DNA of 64,000 nt, from NCBI GenBank assembly GCA_003249935.1, contig QKHT01000214.1, forward strand, positions 22,170 through 86,169, read 5' to 3'. The position numbers and the translations under genes are program-made. The notes under the pieces were generated by a model that saw only the letters and a program-made list of their open reading frames with translations, was not told the origin of the DNA and made no database searches. Of this stretch, positions 44,456 through 53,943 are shown piece after piece. Source of the DNA: Bacteroidota bacterium. GTDB lineage: Bacteria; Bacteroidota; Bacteroidia; Bacteroidales; UBA5342. Each line of letters begins with the position of its first letter. Positions within the stretch are counted from its first letter, which is position 1.

Positions 44456-45706
44456 TTATTTAATATCATCGCCCGATGGCCTTTGGAAAAACCGTAGGCC
44501 AAATTCGCTCATAATGGCAATAATGTGATCGAAAATATCGGACTGAACCGCTTCGAAGGCCGATAAATCGTTTACAAAAGCGATAATTTCGAGTGGCAGT
44601 CCATTTTCGGTGGGCTGCAATTGCCTTACAAGCAGCGTAAGATCCTTGTGCACTTTGGGGTGGTTCTGCAAATAAAATTCGAGGTATTTGCGAAATACAC
44701 CGATGTTCGTAAGCCTCCGCCCGTTGAATACGATATTGTCGTCCAGATTTAAAGATGCATTATGAGCCGCTATTTCGTGCTCTTTTTCGGTAAGGTAATC
44801 GTGCAGCAAATAAAACTTTTTGAGGTGACTCAGCATATCGGGTGTCAGAAATTTCACACTTCGCATATCGATATTTATGCTTCGTTTTATGCGTCGGCCG
44901 CCAACTTCTTCGACTCCGCGCCAGTTCTGAAACGATTCGCTTACTAATGCATAGGTGGGCAATGTGGTAATTGTTTTGTCGAAATTACGCACTTTTACCG
45001 TATTCAGGGTGATTTCAGTTACATGCCCGTCGGCGTTGTATTTGGGCATGGTAATCCAATCGCCCGGCTTGAGCATGTTGTTTCCGTTAATTTGTATACT
45101 TGCCACCAGACCAAGAATGGTATCCTTAAACACCAGAATAAGCACCGCCGCCATTGCACCCAACCCGGCAATAATGCGGCCCATATCGTAATGGAACATA
45201 ATGCTGAAGATGGATAATATACCGATGAACCATGCAATAATTTTACCCAGCTGAATATAGCCCTTGATGGGGCGTGTTTCGGACGATGGGAAAGTAACAT
45301 AAATGGCATGTAATGCATCGAGCAAACGGCTGAATGCCACCAACGACATATACACAATAAAAACCGAACAAATATCGTGCACCACCGATACCAGTTTGGG
45401 CAGATCGGGATAGGCCGAGGCTGTTAATCCCGAAATAACAATGGCCGGTGCCAAATGCGACAGCTTATGAAAAACCTTGTGATTAATGAGTTCGTCGTCG
45501 TAGGTGTTTACCGATTTTCTTGCCAAGCGGTCTACAATCGACAAAATAATTTTCCGTACTGTAAAATCGACCGCAAAGGCAGTAATGGCAATAATTACAG
45601 CCACCGCAAACCAATGCAAAACCACCGCCCAAAACGTGTTCATCCCCTGCTGAACCAATAGCTCAATAAAATCATCGCCTAGGCTTTTAACCCATGTTCC
45701 TTCCAT
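44456..45706 (-). CDS. ybdG: YbdG-type mechanosensitive ion channel
   Basis: 416 residues, close to the 415 of E. coli YbdG. Several N-terminal helices precede the MscS pore helix and beta domain (IAGLGAMAAVLILVFKDTILGLVASIQ, GDWITMPKYNADGHVTEI, TVKVRNFDKTITTLPTYALVS). The YbdG-specific C-terminus (RRLTNIGVFRKYLEFYLQNHP, LVRQLQPTENGLPLEI, ending EFGLRFFQRPSGDDI) is conserved. It protects against hypo-osmotic shock in the inner membrane. The frame extends to 45775, overlapping the divergent M64 gene; the ATG at 45706 matches the family's length and is preferred. Confidence 0.93.
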   Translation of the reverse strand: MEGTWVKSLGDDFIELLVQQGMNTFWAVVLHWFAVAVIIAITAFAVDFTVRKIILSIVDRLARKSVNTYDDELINHKVFHKLSHLAPAIVISGLTASAYPDLPKLVSVVHDICSVFIVYMSLVAFSRLLDALHAIYVTFPSSETRPIKGYIQLGKIIAWFIGILSIFSIMFHYDMGRIIAGLGAMAAVLILVFKDTILGLVASIQINGNNMLKPGDWITMPKYNADGHVTEITLNTVKVRNFDKTITTLPTYALVSESFQNWRGVEEVGGRRIKRSINIDMRSVKFLTPDMLSHLKKFYLLHDYLTEKEHEIAAHNASLNLDDNIVFNGRRLTNIGVFRKYLEFYLQNHPKVHKDLTLLVRQLQPTENGLPLEIIAFVNDLSAFEAVQSDIFDHIIAIMSEFGLRFFQRPSGDDIK

Positions 45707-45764
45707 TTTTAAAATATGTTTACTAAATTCGTTATACAAAAGTAACCAATTTAAAGGATTTGCC

Positions 45765-47057
45765 ATGAAGTTCAAAATACTAATTCTGGTAATTGTTGGT
45801 TTATACCAACCGGGTTTAAAAGCCCAACCGTTTTACAAGCATTTCTCTAACAATACATTGCGTGTCGATTTTTCGTTATGTGGCGATAGTAGCCAAACGC
45901 ATTTATACATCAACAGGGTTTTGTGTGAACCGGGGTGGGGCGGACGAATCAATAACCTGACCGAATCGCCCGATTTTGGCTCTTTTGCCTATACCGTAGC
46001 CGATGCACAAAGCGGCGAAAAACTTTTCGAAGGGCGCTTCTGTACGCTTTTTCAGGAGTGGCAAACCACAAAGGAAGCCGCACATATTCCGCGTGCTTTT
46101 ACAAACACAATTCTGATGCCGTTCCCTAATAGTAATATTTATCTTACCATTATTCAACGAAAAAACGGGTTCATGACCGATACGCTTATCCACTTACTTC
46201 TCGACCCCAAAAGCCCGCTTATTACACCATTACACGTGCCGGCGTGGCATACCAAAACGCTGTTAAAAAGCGGTAACCCACACGAATGTGTGGATATCGC
46301 TATACTCGCCGAAGGTTACACTGCAAATCAAATGGACAAATTCTGGGCCGATGCGCAGAGATTTGCCGATGCACTCTTTACTTCAGCACCTTTTTCACTT
46401 ACAAAAAACCGGTTCAATATCTATGCTGTGGCTTGTGAATCGGCCGAAGAAGATGTAGACATTCCCTACAAAAACCAGTACAGAAATACAGCATTAAATT
46501 GCTCGTACAGTACGTTTTATACCGACCGTTACCTAACCACAAGCGACATGGAAGCGGTACACAATGCGGCTTCGCTTGTGCCTTACGATCAGATTTGTAT
46601 CCTTGCCAATACCGGGGAATATGGTGGAGGTGGTATCTTTAACTTTTTTTCGGTGTTTTCGGCTGGCGGCACAGTCAATGCAAAGGTTTTTATTCACGAA
46701 TTTGGCCACGCTTTTGCCGGATTGGCCGACGAATATTACTCATCGTCGGTAGCATACAGCAACTTTTATCCCAAAAATACAGAACCATGGGAACCAAATA
46801 TTACCACGTGTGTAAATTTTTTAAATAAATGGGGCGATTTAATCGATGCCAATACGCCAATTCCTACACCCAATACTTCAAAATATCAAAAAAAAGTGGG
46901 TGTTTTCGAAGGGGGTGGATATGCCGAACATGGCGTATTCAGGCCATGTGTCGACTGCCGTATGAAGACCAACGAGGCTGTCGATTTTTGTCCGGTGTGT
47001 GCCCGAAGTGTACAGAGAATGGTTTCGTATGTTTGTGGCGAAGGTTACAAAGAATAA
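45765..47057 (+). CDS. M64 family (IgA peptidase-type) metallopeptidase
   Basis: 430 residues with signal peptide MKFKILILVIVGLYQPGLKA. An N-terminal beta domain (about 25-155) precedes the catalytic domain with ECVDIAILAEGYTANQMDKF and the metzincin-like zinc site VFIHEFGHAFAGLADEYY. A late cysteine cluster (CVDCRMKTNE, FCPVCARS) is typical of the family. The named member cleaves IgA in Clostridium ramosum; in Bacteroidota most are uncharacterised secreted proteases, so an IgA role should not be assumed. Divergent from ybdG. Confidence 0.92.
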   Translation: MKFKILILVIVGLYQPGLKAQPFYKHFSNNTLRVDFSLCGDSSQTHLYINRVLCEPGWGGRINNLTESPDFGSFAYTVADAQSGEKLFEGRFCTLFQEWQTTKEAAHIPRAFTNTILMPFPNSNIYLTIIQRKNGFMTDTLIHLLLDPKSPLITPLHVPAWHTKTLLKSGNPHECVDIAILAEGYTANQMDKFWADAQRFADALFTSAPFSLTKNRFNIYAVACESAEEDVDIPYKNQYRNTALNCSYSTFYTDRYLTTSDMEAVHNAASLVPYDQICILANTGEYGGGGIFNFFSVFSAGGTVNAKVFIHEFGHAFAGLADEYYSSSVAYSNFYPKNTEPWEPNITTCVNFLNKWGDLIDANTPIPTPNTSKYQKKVGVFEGGGYAEHGVFRPCVDCRMKTNEAVDFCPVCARSVQRMVSYVCGEGYKE

Positions 47058-47125
47058 CAAAAGCGAAGTGCCGGACTATGCCGGCACCGGTATTTGCAAA
47101 GATGGATGATTTGTTATGAAGCGTA

Positions 47126-47542
47126 TTATTCGAGAATTTTAATTTCGTTGGTTACTGGTATTGCTAATTTGTATAAGGCCTGAACCCCGCAATATTTTTC
47201 GGCCGATAAATCCACCGCTTTCTGCAATTTTTCGAGTGGCAATTGATCGCCCCTAAACTCATAAATAATGTGCATCGACTTATAGTATTTTGGGTGATCC
47301 TCGGTAATCTCTCCCTCTATTTTCATGTTAAAGTAGGTAGGAACAATGCGCATTTTTGCGAGGATCGAAATTACATCCATGCCGGTGCAACCCGCTAAAG
47401 CCATTAACATCAATTTTTTAGGACGCGGAGCTTTGTCTTCTCCACCTACTTCCGGCGTGGCATCTACTGCCACTTTGTGGCCGTCGATATCCGATTCAAA
47501 ATACATATTGTTGCCCCAGAGTACATCAATTTCGTGCTTCAT
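47126..47542 (-). CDS. OsmC family protein
   Basis: 138 residues. The PRPKKLMLMALAGCTGMDVISILAKMR segment contains the conserved GCTGMD with the reactive Cys of OsmC/Ohr proteins, and YCGVQALYK provides the second Cys. OsmC/Ohr enzymes are homodimeric thiol peroxidases that reduce organic hydroperoxides. The longest frame begins with TTG at 47548; ATG at 47542 is preferred. Convergent with the M64 gene; a hairpin without U-tract (47068-47087) lies between. Confidence 0.92.
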   Translation of the reverse strand: MKHEIDVLWGNNMYFESDIDGHKVAVDATPEVGGEDKAPRPKKLMLMALAGCTGMDVISILAKMRIVPTYFNMKIEGEITEDHPKYYKSMHIIYEFRGDQLPLEKLQKAVDLSAEKYCGVQALYKLAIPVTNEIKILE

Positions 47543-47659
47543 ATTCAATTTTTTGTTTTAAACAAAAAAGCACCTTCGTTGGTTCAAATGCCACGATTCA
47601 TATTTTTGTGTTTTCGTGCTTTTTTGTGTACTTTGCAGCTTATAAAAGAATGATTATAA

Positions 47660-48445
47660 ATGATTAATCTTGATTTAGAGATACTTTCGACTGGATTTGT
47701 TCCCAAAGCAAACAATTCATATCTATTTGATTATTTGGATTTAAGACTCGAATTATTCGTCGAAAAGCATCAAACAACTATCGGTTACAGTCTGCGTCGC
47801 TCAACGCACGACCGCGAACATCAGCTTACGGCCAATGGCGAGGTATCGAACGATAGCTTCGTAAGTTTGCAGTGCCAACCGGAGGAGTTCCGGATTATTC
47901 CGGCAACCCCCAATCGGCCACTGCTTCTTAAGCCGATCCATGCCCCAAATGTGTTTAACTCACAAGAAATAAGACTATGGATTGCAGTGCCACTCAACCT
48001 GCAGATTTTAGTTAAAAACACACTGGTTTACGATTTACCGGTTCGACAATTATCGTCTACATGGTACGGCGAACCCGACGAGGGTGATTTGGCCTATACG
48101 CTTCATTGCCGGATGGTTCAGCATAAAAATATTGATGAAAAAAATAGAGGTGTGATCTGGTGTCCCATCGTATTGAAAAACGAATCGCCCCAGATCATGA
48201 CTTTTTCCCGGTTTCTGTTCAGGGCCAATTTGCTTCCGCTATTTTGTGCCGACAACCTGTTTATTTCGGCCGAAACCGATGTAATTTACAAAGGTCAGGA
48301 TCATGGAGCGGATGTTTCTTACGGCAAAACGTCGCCATTGGAATTTGTTGAGGCTACGTTTTTGGCTCAGGCGCGACAAACTGAATGGGACGATAATCTG
48401 CTGCGACGCAGTTTTCATTTTATAAAATCTATATCAAACGTATAA
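47660..48445 (+). CDS. DUF432 domain-containing protein
   Basis: 261 residues, no signal peptide or membrane helix. Pattern elements IGYSLRRSTHDRE, FRIIPATPNRPLLLKPI, EIRLWIAVPLNLQI, DLPVRQLSSTWYGEP and EGDLAYTLHCR match DUF432, a family of unknown function that co-occurs with mechanosensitive channel genes. It is followed after 2 bases by mscS and then corA, so it probably modulates ion or osmotic homeostasis. A candidate -7 box TATTTTTG lies at 47601-47608. Confidence 0.88.
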   Translation: MINLDLEILSTGFVPKANNSYLFDYLDLRLELFVEKHQTTIGYSLRRSTHDREHQLTANGEVSNDSFVSLQCQPEEFRIIPATPNRPLLLKPIHAPNVFNSQEIRLWIAVPLNLQILVKNTLVYDLPVRQLSSTWYGEPDEGDLAYTLHCRMVQHKNIDEKNRGVIWCPIVLKNESPQIMTFSRFLFRANLLPLFCADNLFISAETDVIYKGQDHGADVSYGKTSPLEFVEATFLAQARQTEWDDNLLRRSFHFIKSISNV

Positions 48446-48447
48446 AT

Positions 48448-49284
48448 ATGCTGAGTTCAATAATGGAATATTTGCACAACGATGGTGTTGTAAAAATTCT
48501 TATACTGGTTGTTAAAGTAGTTGTAGGTTATGTGTTTATACAATTAGTTAACTACCTTTTTAAAAAGTATTTAGGCAGGCAAATGAACCGCCAGTCGAGT
48601 ACCGTGATAAGTAGGTTTATTGTTTATGGCGGCGTTATTTTGCTTGTAATGATGGTGTTGGATAACTTTAATGTAAAACTAACCACTTTACTTGGCACGG
48701 CAGGCGTTATGGGTCTTGTGCTTGGTTTTGCCTCGCAAACCAGTATCGGAAACATTGTAAGCGGATTGTTTTTAATTTCAGAAAAGCCTTTTGTAATTGG
48801 AGATATGATTAAAGTTGGCGATAAAAGCGGCATTGTTTATTCGATCGACCTTCTGTCTATAAAGATTAAAACCATGGACAACCAGCTTATTCGGGTACCA
48901 AATCAAACCATTATAAGCACCGAAGTTACCAATATAACCCGTTTCCCAATCAGGCGAATGGATATTAATATCGGCGTTTCGTATCACGATAACCTCGACA
49001 AAGTTGAAGAAGTTTTGCGGGAGGTGGCACGGCTAAACATTTTGGTTTTGGATGAACCGGAACCATTGGTTTTATTTACGGGATTTGGCGAGAGCAGCGT
49101 AGATATTCTGTTTGCCGTTTGGTTCGAAAAAGCCAATTATGTGGCTGTTAAAAACAGTGTAATTAAGAGTATAAAGGCTGCATTCGACCGCGAAGGCATT
49201 GAAATACCATTTCCATACCGTACACTGGTTACCGGAAAAGATGGCATTTCTGTGGCCGGCATGGCTAATAGTAAAAACAACTGA
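48448..49284 (+). CDS. mscS: Small-conductance mechanosensitive channel (MscS family)
   Basis: 278 residues: three membrane helices, the Gly/Ala-rich pore helix (LLGTAGVMGLVLGFASQTSIGNIVSGLFLI), the beta domain (KPFVIGDMIKVGDKSGIV) and a C-terminal alpha-beta domain. Size and layout are those of canonical MscS, which opens under membrane tension to release solutes. Second gene of the DUF432-mscS-corA operon; gaps of 2 bases on each side. Confidence 0.94.
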   Translation: MLSSIMEYLHNDGVVKILILVVKVVVGYVFIQLVNYLFKKYLGRQMNRQSSTVISRFIVYGGVILLVMMVLDNFNVKLTTLLGTAGVMGLVLGFASQTSIGNIVSGLFLISEKPFVIGDMIKVGDKSGIVYSIDLLSIKIKTMDNQLIRVPNQTIISTEVTNITRFPIRRMDINIGVSYHDNLDKVEEVLREVARLNILVLDEPEPLVLFTGFGESSVDILFAVWFEKANYVAVKNSVIKSIKAAFDREGIEIPFPYRTLVTGKDGISVAGMANSKNN

Positions 49285-49286
49285 AA

Positions 49287-50351
49287 ATGGCAAGGTTTCT
49301 TCAAAACAGAACAAAACTAAAGGGAAAAGCCCCCGGCGAAATGGTATTTGTTGGGCATCAACGGATGGCCGAGGTTGAAATGCAGACCATTACCTATAAT
49401 GCCGATTTGTATGCCGAATCCATTGTTGAATCGGTAAAGGATTTTGGTTCAAACCTCAATTCCCAAAACATTAACTGGCTAAATATCCATGGGTTGCACA
49501 AAACAGAAATACTTAAATCATTATGCGAAACATTTAAACTACACCCTTTAACCATGGACGACTTAGTGAATACCGACCAGCGTCCAAGGCTTATTGAAGA
49601 CGGGGCTAACATTGTAGTTATAGCTAAGGCACTAACCTACGACGAGGCAACAATGCACTTTAAATCCGACCAAATTGGGTTCATACTTGGCCCTAATTAC
49701 CTTATAACCACACAAGAACATAAAGGCCATCACTTCGCCGATGTGCGCCATCGGATCAAAGCAGCCAACGGCCGCATTCGCAAAAAAGGGGTCGATTACC
49801 TCTTCTACGCACTGCTCGATTCGATTATCGACCAGCACATTATGCTTATCGAAAAGTTGGGCGACCAGATAGAAACCAACGAAAAACTCCTTTTCAGAAA
49901 ACCCCACGAACGACTGGCGAAAGCAATGTATGAGTTTAAAACCGAAATTAATTTTTTGCGAAAATCGGTGAGGCCTGTCCGTGAGATTATTTTGTCGCTT
50001 ATAAAAAACGATTCAGGTTTACTATCGCCCGAACTGCGGCCATACTTGCACGACCTCGACGACCTTTCGTCGCAGGCCAACGAATCTATTGAGTTATACC
50101 ACAATATGGTAAACGACCAACTCAATATGTACAATGCTTTTTTACAGAACCGGGGCAACGATATTATGAAAACGCTCACCATTTATTCGGCAATATTTAT
50201 TCCACTTACATTTATAGCGGGGGTTTATGGTACAAATTTCGATAATTTGCCCGAATTGCATTTTAAGTACGGTTACTTTTATATGTTGGGAGCCATGACT
50301 TTAGTGGCAGTAGCCATGCTCATTTTCTTTAGAAGAAAACGTTGGTTATAA
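49287..50351 (+). CDS. corA: CorA-type divalent cation transporter
   Basis: 354 residues. A cytoplasmic alpha-beta funnel domain (WLNIHGLHKTEILKSLCETF, MDDLVNTDQRPRLIED) is followed by the long stalk helix and two C-terminal transmembrane helices. The pore motif is YGTNF instead of the usual YGMNF, followed by the short loop and the terminal RRKRWL. CorA homopentamers import Mg2+ or Co2+; a few relatives export other divalent metals, and the Met-to-Thr change may affect selectivity. Third gene of the DUF432 operon. Confidence 0.93.
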   Translation: MARFLQNRTKLKGKAPGEMVFVGHQRMAEVEMQTITYNADLYAESIVESVKDFGSNLNSQNINWLNIHGLHKTEILKSLCETFKLHPLTMDDLVNTDQRPRLIEDGANIVVIAKALTYDEATMHFKSDQIGFILGPNYLITTQEHKGHHFADVRHRIKAANGRIRKKGVDYLFYALLDSIIDQHIMLIEKLGDQIETNEKLLFRKPHERLAKAMYEFKTEINFLRKSVRPVREIILSLIKNDSGLLSPELRPYLHDLDDLSSQANESIELYHNMVNDQLNMYNAFLQNRGNDIMKTLTIYSAIFIPLTFIAGVYGTNFDNLPELHFKYGYFYMLGAMTLVAVAMLIFFRRKRWL

Positions 50352-50466
50352 AAACACTGAACCAACTTTATGCTTATGGTTCAAACGTTAACAGAACCCA
50401 AATCTATGTTGGCTTGTTGATAATTTGTGGCAAATACCCCACATTTGCAACTCTTTTGGTTTTTAG

Positions 50467-51846
50467 ATGAACGATTTAACAAAGGGTCCTGTCGGCAAGC
50501 AGCTTTTTTACTTTGCAATGCCTATGCTTGCGGCAAATGTATTTCAGCAGTTGTATTCCATTGCCGATAGTATTGTAGTCGGCAAGTTTCTGGGAAAGGC
50601 GGCCCTTGCTGCGGTTGGTGCTTCGTTTCCGGTAATTTATGTGCTTATTTCGATGGTTATTGGCATTGGCAGCGGGGCAAGTGTACTTATTTCGCAGTAC
50701 TATGGTGCCAAAAAACCCGAAAAGGTAAAGCTGAGCATCAGTACCAATTTTATATTTCTGTTTTACAGCGGAATTGCTGTAAGTCTAACAGGTATATTTG
50801 TTAGCGATTATGTCTTTCGGTTAATCGGTTTGCCCGAAGATGTATGGCCCAAGGCCTCAGAATATTTTAAAATTTATTCTGCCGGCCAACTCTTCTTTTT
50901 TATGTTCAACGGTATTGCATCGGTACTGCGGGGTTTGGGCGATAGTAAAACGCCGTTCCGGTTCAGCGTAATATCCACATTGCTGAATATTGGCCTCGAT
51001 TTGTTGTTTGTACTCTATTTTCACTGGGGTATTGAAGGTGTAGCATGGGCTACGGTAGTGTCTCAGGCTGTAGTTTGCATTTGGGCAGCTGTTTATTTAC
51101 AACATTCGCACCCTATTATTTCATTTCGCCTGAAAGAATTGAAATTCGACCGTGCAATTTTCCGTCAATCTATGAAACTGGGTATTCCAACCGGTTTTCA
51201 ACAAAGCTTTGTTGCTTTTGGTATGATGGCCATGGTAGGGATAGTAAGCACTTTCGGTACCGATGTTATTGCAGCATATACTGTCGTTTCGCGAATTGAT
51301 GCCATTGCCTCAATGCCTGCCATGATCTTCGGTTCGGCTCTGTCGGCATTCGTAGGACAAAATGTGGGCGCAGGCAAATACGACCGTGTTAATACCGGGT
51401 TATGGCGAACCATACTGCTTTCGGGTTCAGTTGCCATAATGGTCTCGCTGGTCGTAATTGTATTCGATAAATTGATGATTCAGATGTTTACAACCGACCC
51501 TGCTGTAATTGCCATTGGCCGTGAATATCTTACCATCGTTTGCTCGTTTTATTTACTTTTTTCGTCGATGTTTGCATTTCATGGCCTATTTCGAGGTGCC
51601 GGAGAATCCATAGTGCCAATGTTAGTTTCACTTTTGTCCTTATGGATTATCCGTATTCCGTTTGCCTGGTTAATGAGTAAACCGTTTGGTGTTGTTGGCA
51701 TATGGTGGGCCACACCTCTGGCATGGTTTACCGGATTATTACTTTCGGTACTTTACTACCGTTTTGGCAAATGGCGCGAAAAATCGGTTGTAAAAGAACC
51801 CGTTACCGTTGTTCCTTCGTCGTGCGAGGAGATGCTCTCAGAATAG
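50467..51846 (+). CDS. MATE family efflux transporter
   Basis: 459 residues with about twelve transmembrane helices in two related halves (LFYFAMPMLAANVFQQLYSIADSIVVGKFLG; MKLGIPTGFQQSFVAFGMMAMVG). GDSKTPFRFSVISTLLNIGLDLLFV between them is a MATE hallmark. These inner-membrane antiporters export cationic drugs or metabolites in exchange for Na+ or H+. Separate from corA by 115 bases that contain a TGAACCA...TGGTTCA dyad. It ends 2 bases from the convergent antiporter gene. Confidence 0.93.
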   Translation: MNDLTKGPVGKQLFYFAMPMLAANVFQQLYSIADSIVVGKFLGKAALAAVGASFPVIYVLISMVIGIGSGASVLISQYYGAKKPEKVKLSISTNFIFLFYSGIAVSLTGIFVSDYVFRLIGLPEDVWPKASEYFKIYSAGQLFFFMFNGIASVLRGLGDSKTPFRFSVISTLLNIGLDLLFVLYFHWGIEGVAWATVVSQAVVCIWAAVYLQHSHPIISFRLKELKFDRAIFRQSMKLGIPTGFQQSFVAFGMMAMVGIVSTFGTDVIAAYTVVSRIDAIASMPAMIFGSALSAFVGQNVGAGKYDRVNTGLWRTILLSGSVAIMVSLVVIVFDKLMIQMFTTDPAVIAIGREYLTIVCSFYLLFSSMFAFHGLFRGAGESIVPMLVSLLSLWIIRIPFAWLMSKPFGVVGIWWATPLAWFTGLLLSVLYYRFGKWREKSVVKEPVTVVPSSCEEMLSE

Positions 51847-51848
51847 TT

Positions 51849-53906
51849 TTATACATCAAAAGTATCGTCTACCTCATCTTCGGGCATGGCCGGATACACA
51901 AACACCGTACTGCCACGGTGGGTGTCGTCGAGCATCGCTGGCAATTTATCCATTACGGGCAAATACGAAATGCCTTTTCGCCGTTGTTTAAATACAATGA
52001 TCATGTCCTCCTCGCGGGTTTTCGCAAACGAAGATTCTATTTGATCCCAATCTTCCATGATAATCTGTTTTAGTGGTGCAGTAATTTTGTTCGATCTGAA
52101 GTTATTGGTAATGAGTGCAAAAGTGACATCGCTACAATAGCAAAGTATTGTTTTGTTTGTAGATTGAGCCAAACTTCCAACCTTTTCGATACAATAACCA
52201 AAACCGGGTTCGAGGTGGGCATGTACGGGCAAAAACAGATGAAGTTTTGATATAGATGACAACAGTTTTGGAATACGCGCAATTATTAAATGCCGTTTGT
52301 AGGTATCCACCAAATGGTCGATGCTTTGCCCGAAAATATAATCGAGCATTTTCTTCTGGCTTGGTGGCCATCCCATAATAAGTAAGGTAGCCAATTTTTC
52401 TTTGGCAATGCGCTCTATGCCATCCGATATTTTTATGTCAACCGTAGAAGCCGTTTCAACAGGTACCTCACCACCAGCAGCATAGTTTGCTGCCATGCCA
52501 AGTAATTTTTTCCCAATAGCCACATTTTTTTCTAAGTTTTTATCATCGAGAACCACCGAAATCACCGATATGGGGGTATTTTCCTTTTTTCGCCGAACCG
52601 CAAACGACAAATCCATTAATCGTTCGTATGTCATTGGATTTGATACCGGAACCACAATGCTTTCGCGCGAAGTAAGCTGGCTGACATTCTCTCCTTCGCC
52701 GGCTACAATGAGCTGTTTCGAGGCTTTTTCGGTGACTAATGTCGACACCAAACAGGTAATCAGAATAAGTATAATCGTGCCATTTAAAATGTCGATATCG
52801 ATAATACCAATTTTATAACCTACGGTAATTATGGCCAGAGTAGCTGCGGCATGGCTACTGCTGAGCCCAAAAATGAGTTGCTGTTGTGCTTTACTGTAAC
52901 CATACCGCAAACGGGTAACCCAAGCGGCAATATATTTTCCTGATAATGCTACAAGGGTAAGCACCCCGGCCACAATCCATGCATTGTACCCCGAAGTAAT
53001 CACAGACAAATCCACCAGCATGCCCACGCTTATCATAAAAAACGGAATAAAAAGTGCGTTTCCGGCAAACTCAATACGGTTCATCAAAGGCGATGTGTGC
53101 GAAATAAGCCGGTTCAGAACCAAACCGGCGGCAAATGCCCCGATAATTGGTTCAAGCCCGCCCACCATTGCTAAAAAAGAGGCGAGAAATACCACAAACA
53201 ACACATAAATAAACTGGGCATACTTTTCTGCCGGAAATGTCCGGAATACATAGCGGGTAATTAATGGCACCAAATAGGCCATAACTGCCACAAAAAGTGC
53301 CACCGATATACCAAGTGTTACAATAAAACTGCCGTTAAGCTCGCCTATAAAACTCTTTTCAATAATGGTAAAAATAACAAGTACTGCCGTATCGGTAAAA
53401 ATGGTTCCGCCCACCGTTATTGCAACGGCTTCATTTCTGGTAATGCCCAACCGCCCGACTACCGGGTACGAAAGCAATGTATGGGTCGAAAACATACTTG
53501 CCGTAAGTAATGAGGCATAAAAATTGTACCCCAAAATGTAATAAAGTACCGGAAATCCGACAATTAAAGGAATTACAAAAGTAAAAACACCAAAAGTAAG
53601 ACTCTTGTTTTTTTGACTTCTGAAATCGTTAAGATCTAATTCGAGGCCGGCTAAAAACATGATATACAAAAGTCCGATGGTCGAAAACAGATCAATCGCC
53701 GCATCCTTTTCGAGCAAATGCAAGCCATGAGGTCCAATGATAATTCCAGCCAGAATTAACCCCAAAATGCCGGGAATTCCAATTTTTCGAAGTAATATCG
53801 GAATAAGAAATATGGCTAATAAAATGATGGTAAAGATTAATACCTGATTGGTAAACGGCAAACTGAACGAAATGCCCTGGGCAGAAATAAAAATGGTTTT
53901 AAGCAT
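51849..53906 (-). CDS. CPA2 cation:proton antiporter with C-terminal Usp-like domain
   Basis: 685 residues. About twelve membrane helices (FLIPILLRKIGIPGILGLILAGIIIGPHG; FLAGLELDLNDF; NRLISHTSPLMNRIEF) form a Na+/H+ or K+/H+ exchanger of the CPA2 (KefB/NapA) type. The cytoplasmic C-terminus (about 425-685) is Usp-like (VPVSNPMTYERLMDLSFAVRRK, LIMGWPPS) and probably binds a nucleotide to gate transport. The frame extends to 53957, overlapping the LytTR gene; the ATG at 53906 is preferred, leaving 37 bases. Probably co-transcribed with the LytTR regulator. Confidence 0.93.
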   Translation of the reverse strand: MLKTIFISAQGISFSLPFTNQVLIFTIILLAIFLIPILLRKIGIPGILGLILAGIIIGPHGLHLLEKDAAIDLFSTIGLLYIMFLAGLELDLNDFRSQKNKSLTFGVFTFVIPLIVGFPVLYYILGYNFYASLLTASMFSTHTLLSYPVVGRLGITRNEAVAITVGGTIFTDTAVLVIFTIIEKSFIGELNGSFIVTLGISVALFVAVMAYLVPLITRYVFRTFPAEKYAQFIYVLFVVFLASFLAMVGGLEPIIGAFAAGLVLNRLISHTSPLMNRIEFAGNALFIPFFMISVGMLVDLSVITSGYNAWIVAGVLTLVALSGKYIAAWVTRLRYGYSKAQQQLIFGLSSSHAAATLAIITVGYKIGIIDIDILNGTIILILITCLVSTLVTEKASKQLIVAGEGENVSQLTSRESIVVPVSNPMTYERLMDLSFAVRRKKENTPISVISVVLDDKNLEKNVAIGKKLLGMAANYAAGGEVPVETASTVDIKISDGIERIAKEKLATLLIMGWPPSQKKMLDYIFGQSIDHLVDTYKRHLIIARIPKLLSSISKLHLFLPVHAHLEPGFGYCIEKVGSLAQSTNKTILCYCSDVTFALITNNFRSNKITAPLKQIIMEDWDQIESSFAKTREEDMIIVFKQRRKGISYLPVMDKLPAMLDDTHRGSTVFVYPAMPEDEVDDTFDV

Positions 53907-53943
53907 ATCGTTTATTTTTTTTAAATTGTTATTATTCGGCAAA

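Noticed and set aside
47068..47087. Hairpin GTGCCGG-actatg-CCGGCAC as a terminator of the M64 gene
   Set aside because: The stem is good but neither strand has a U-tract, so it is not called as an intrinsic terminator.
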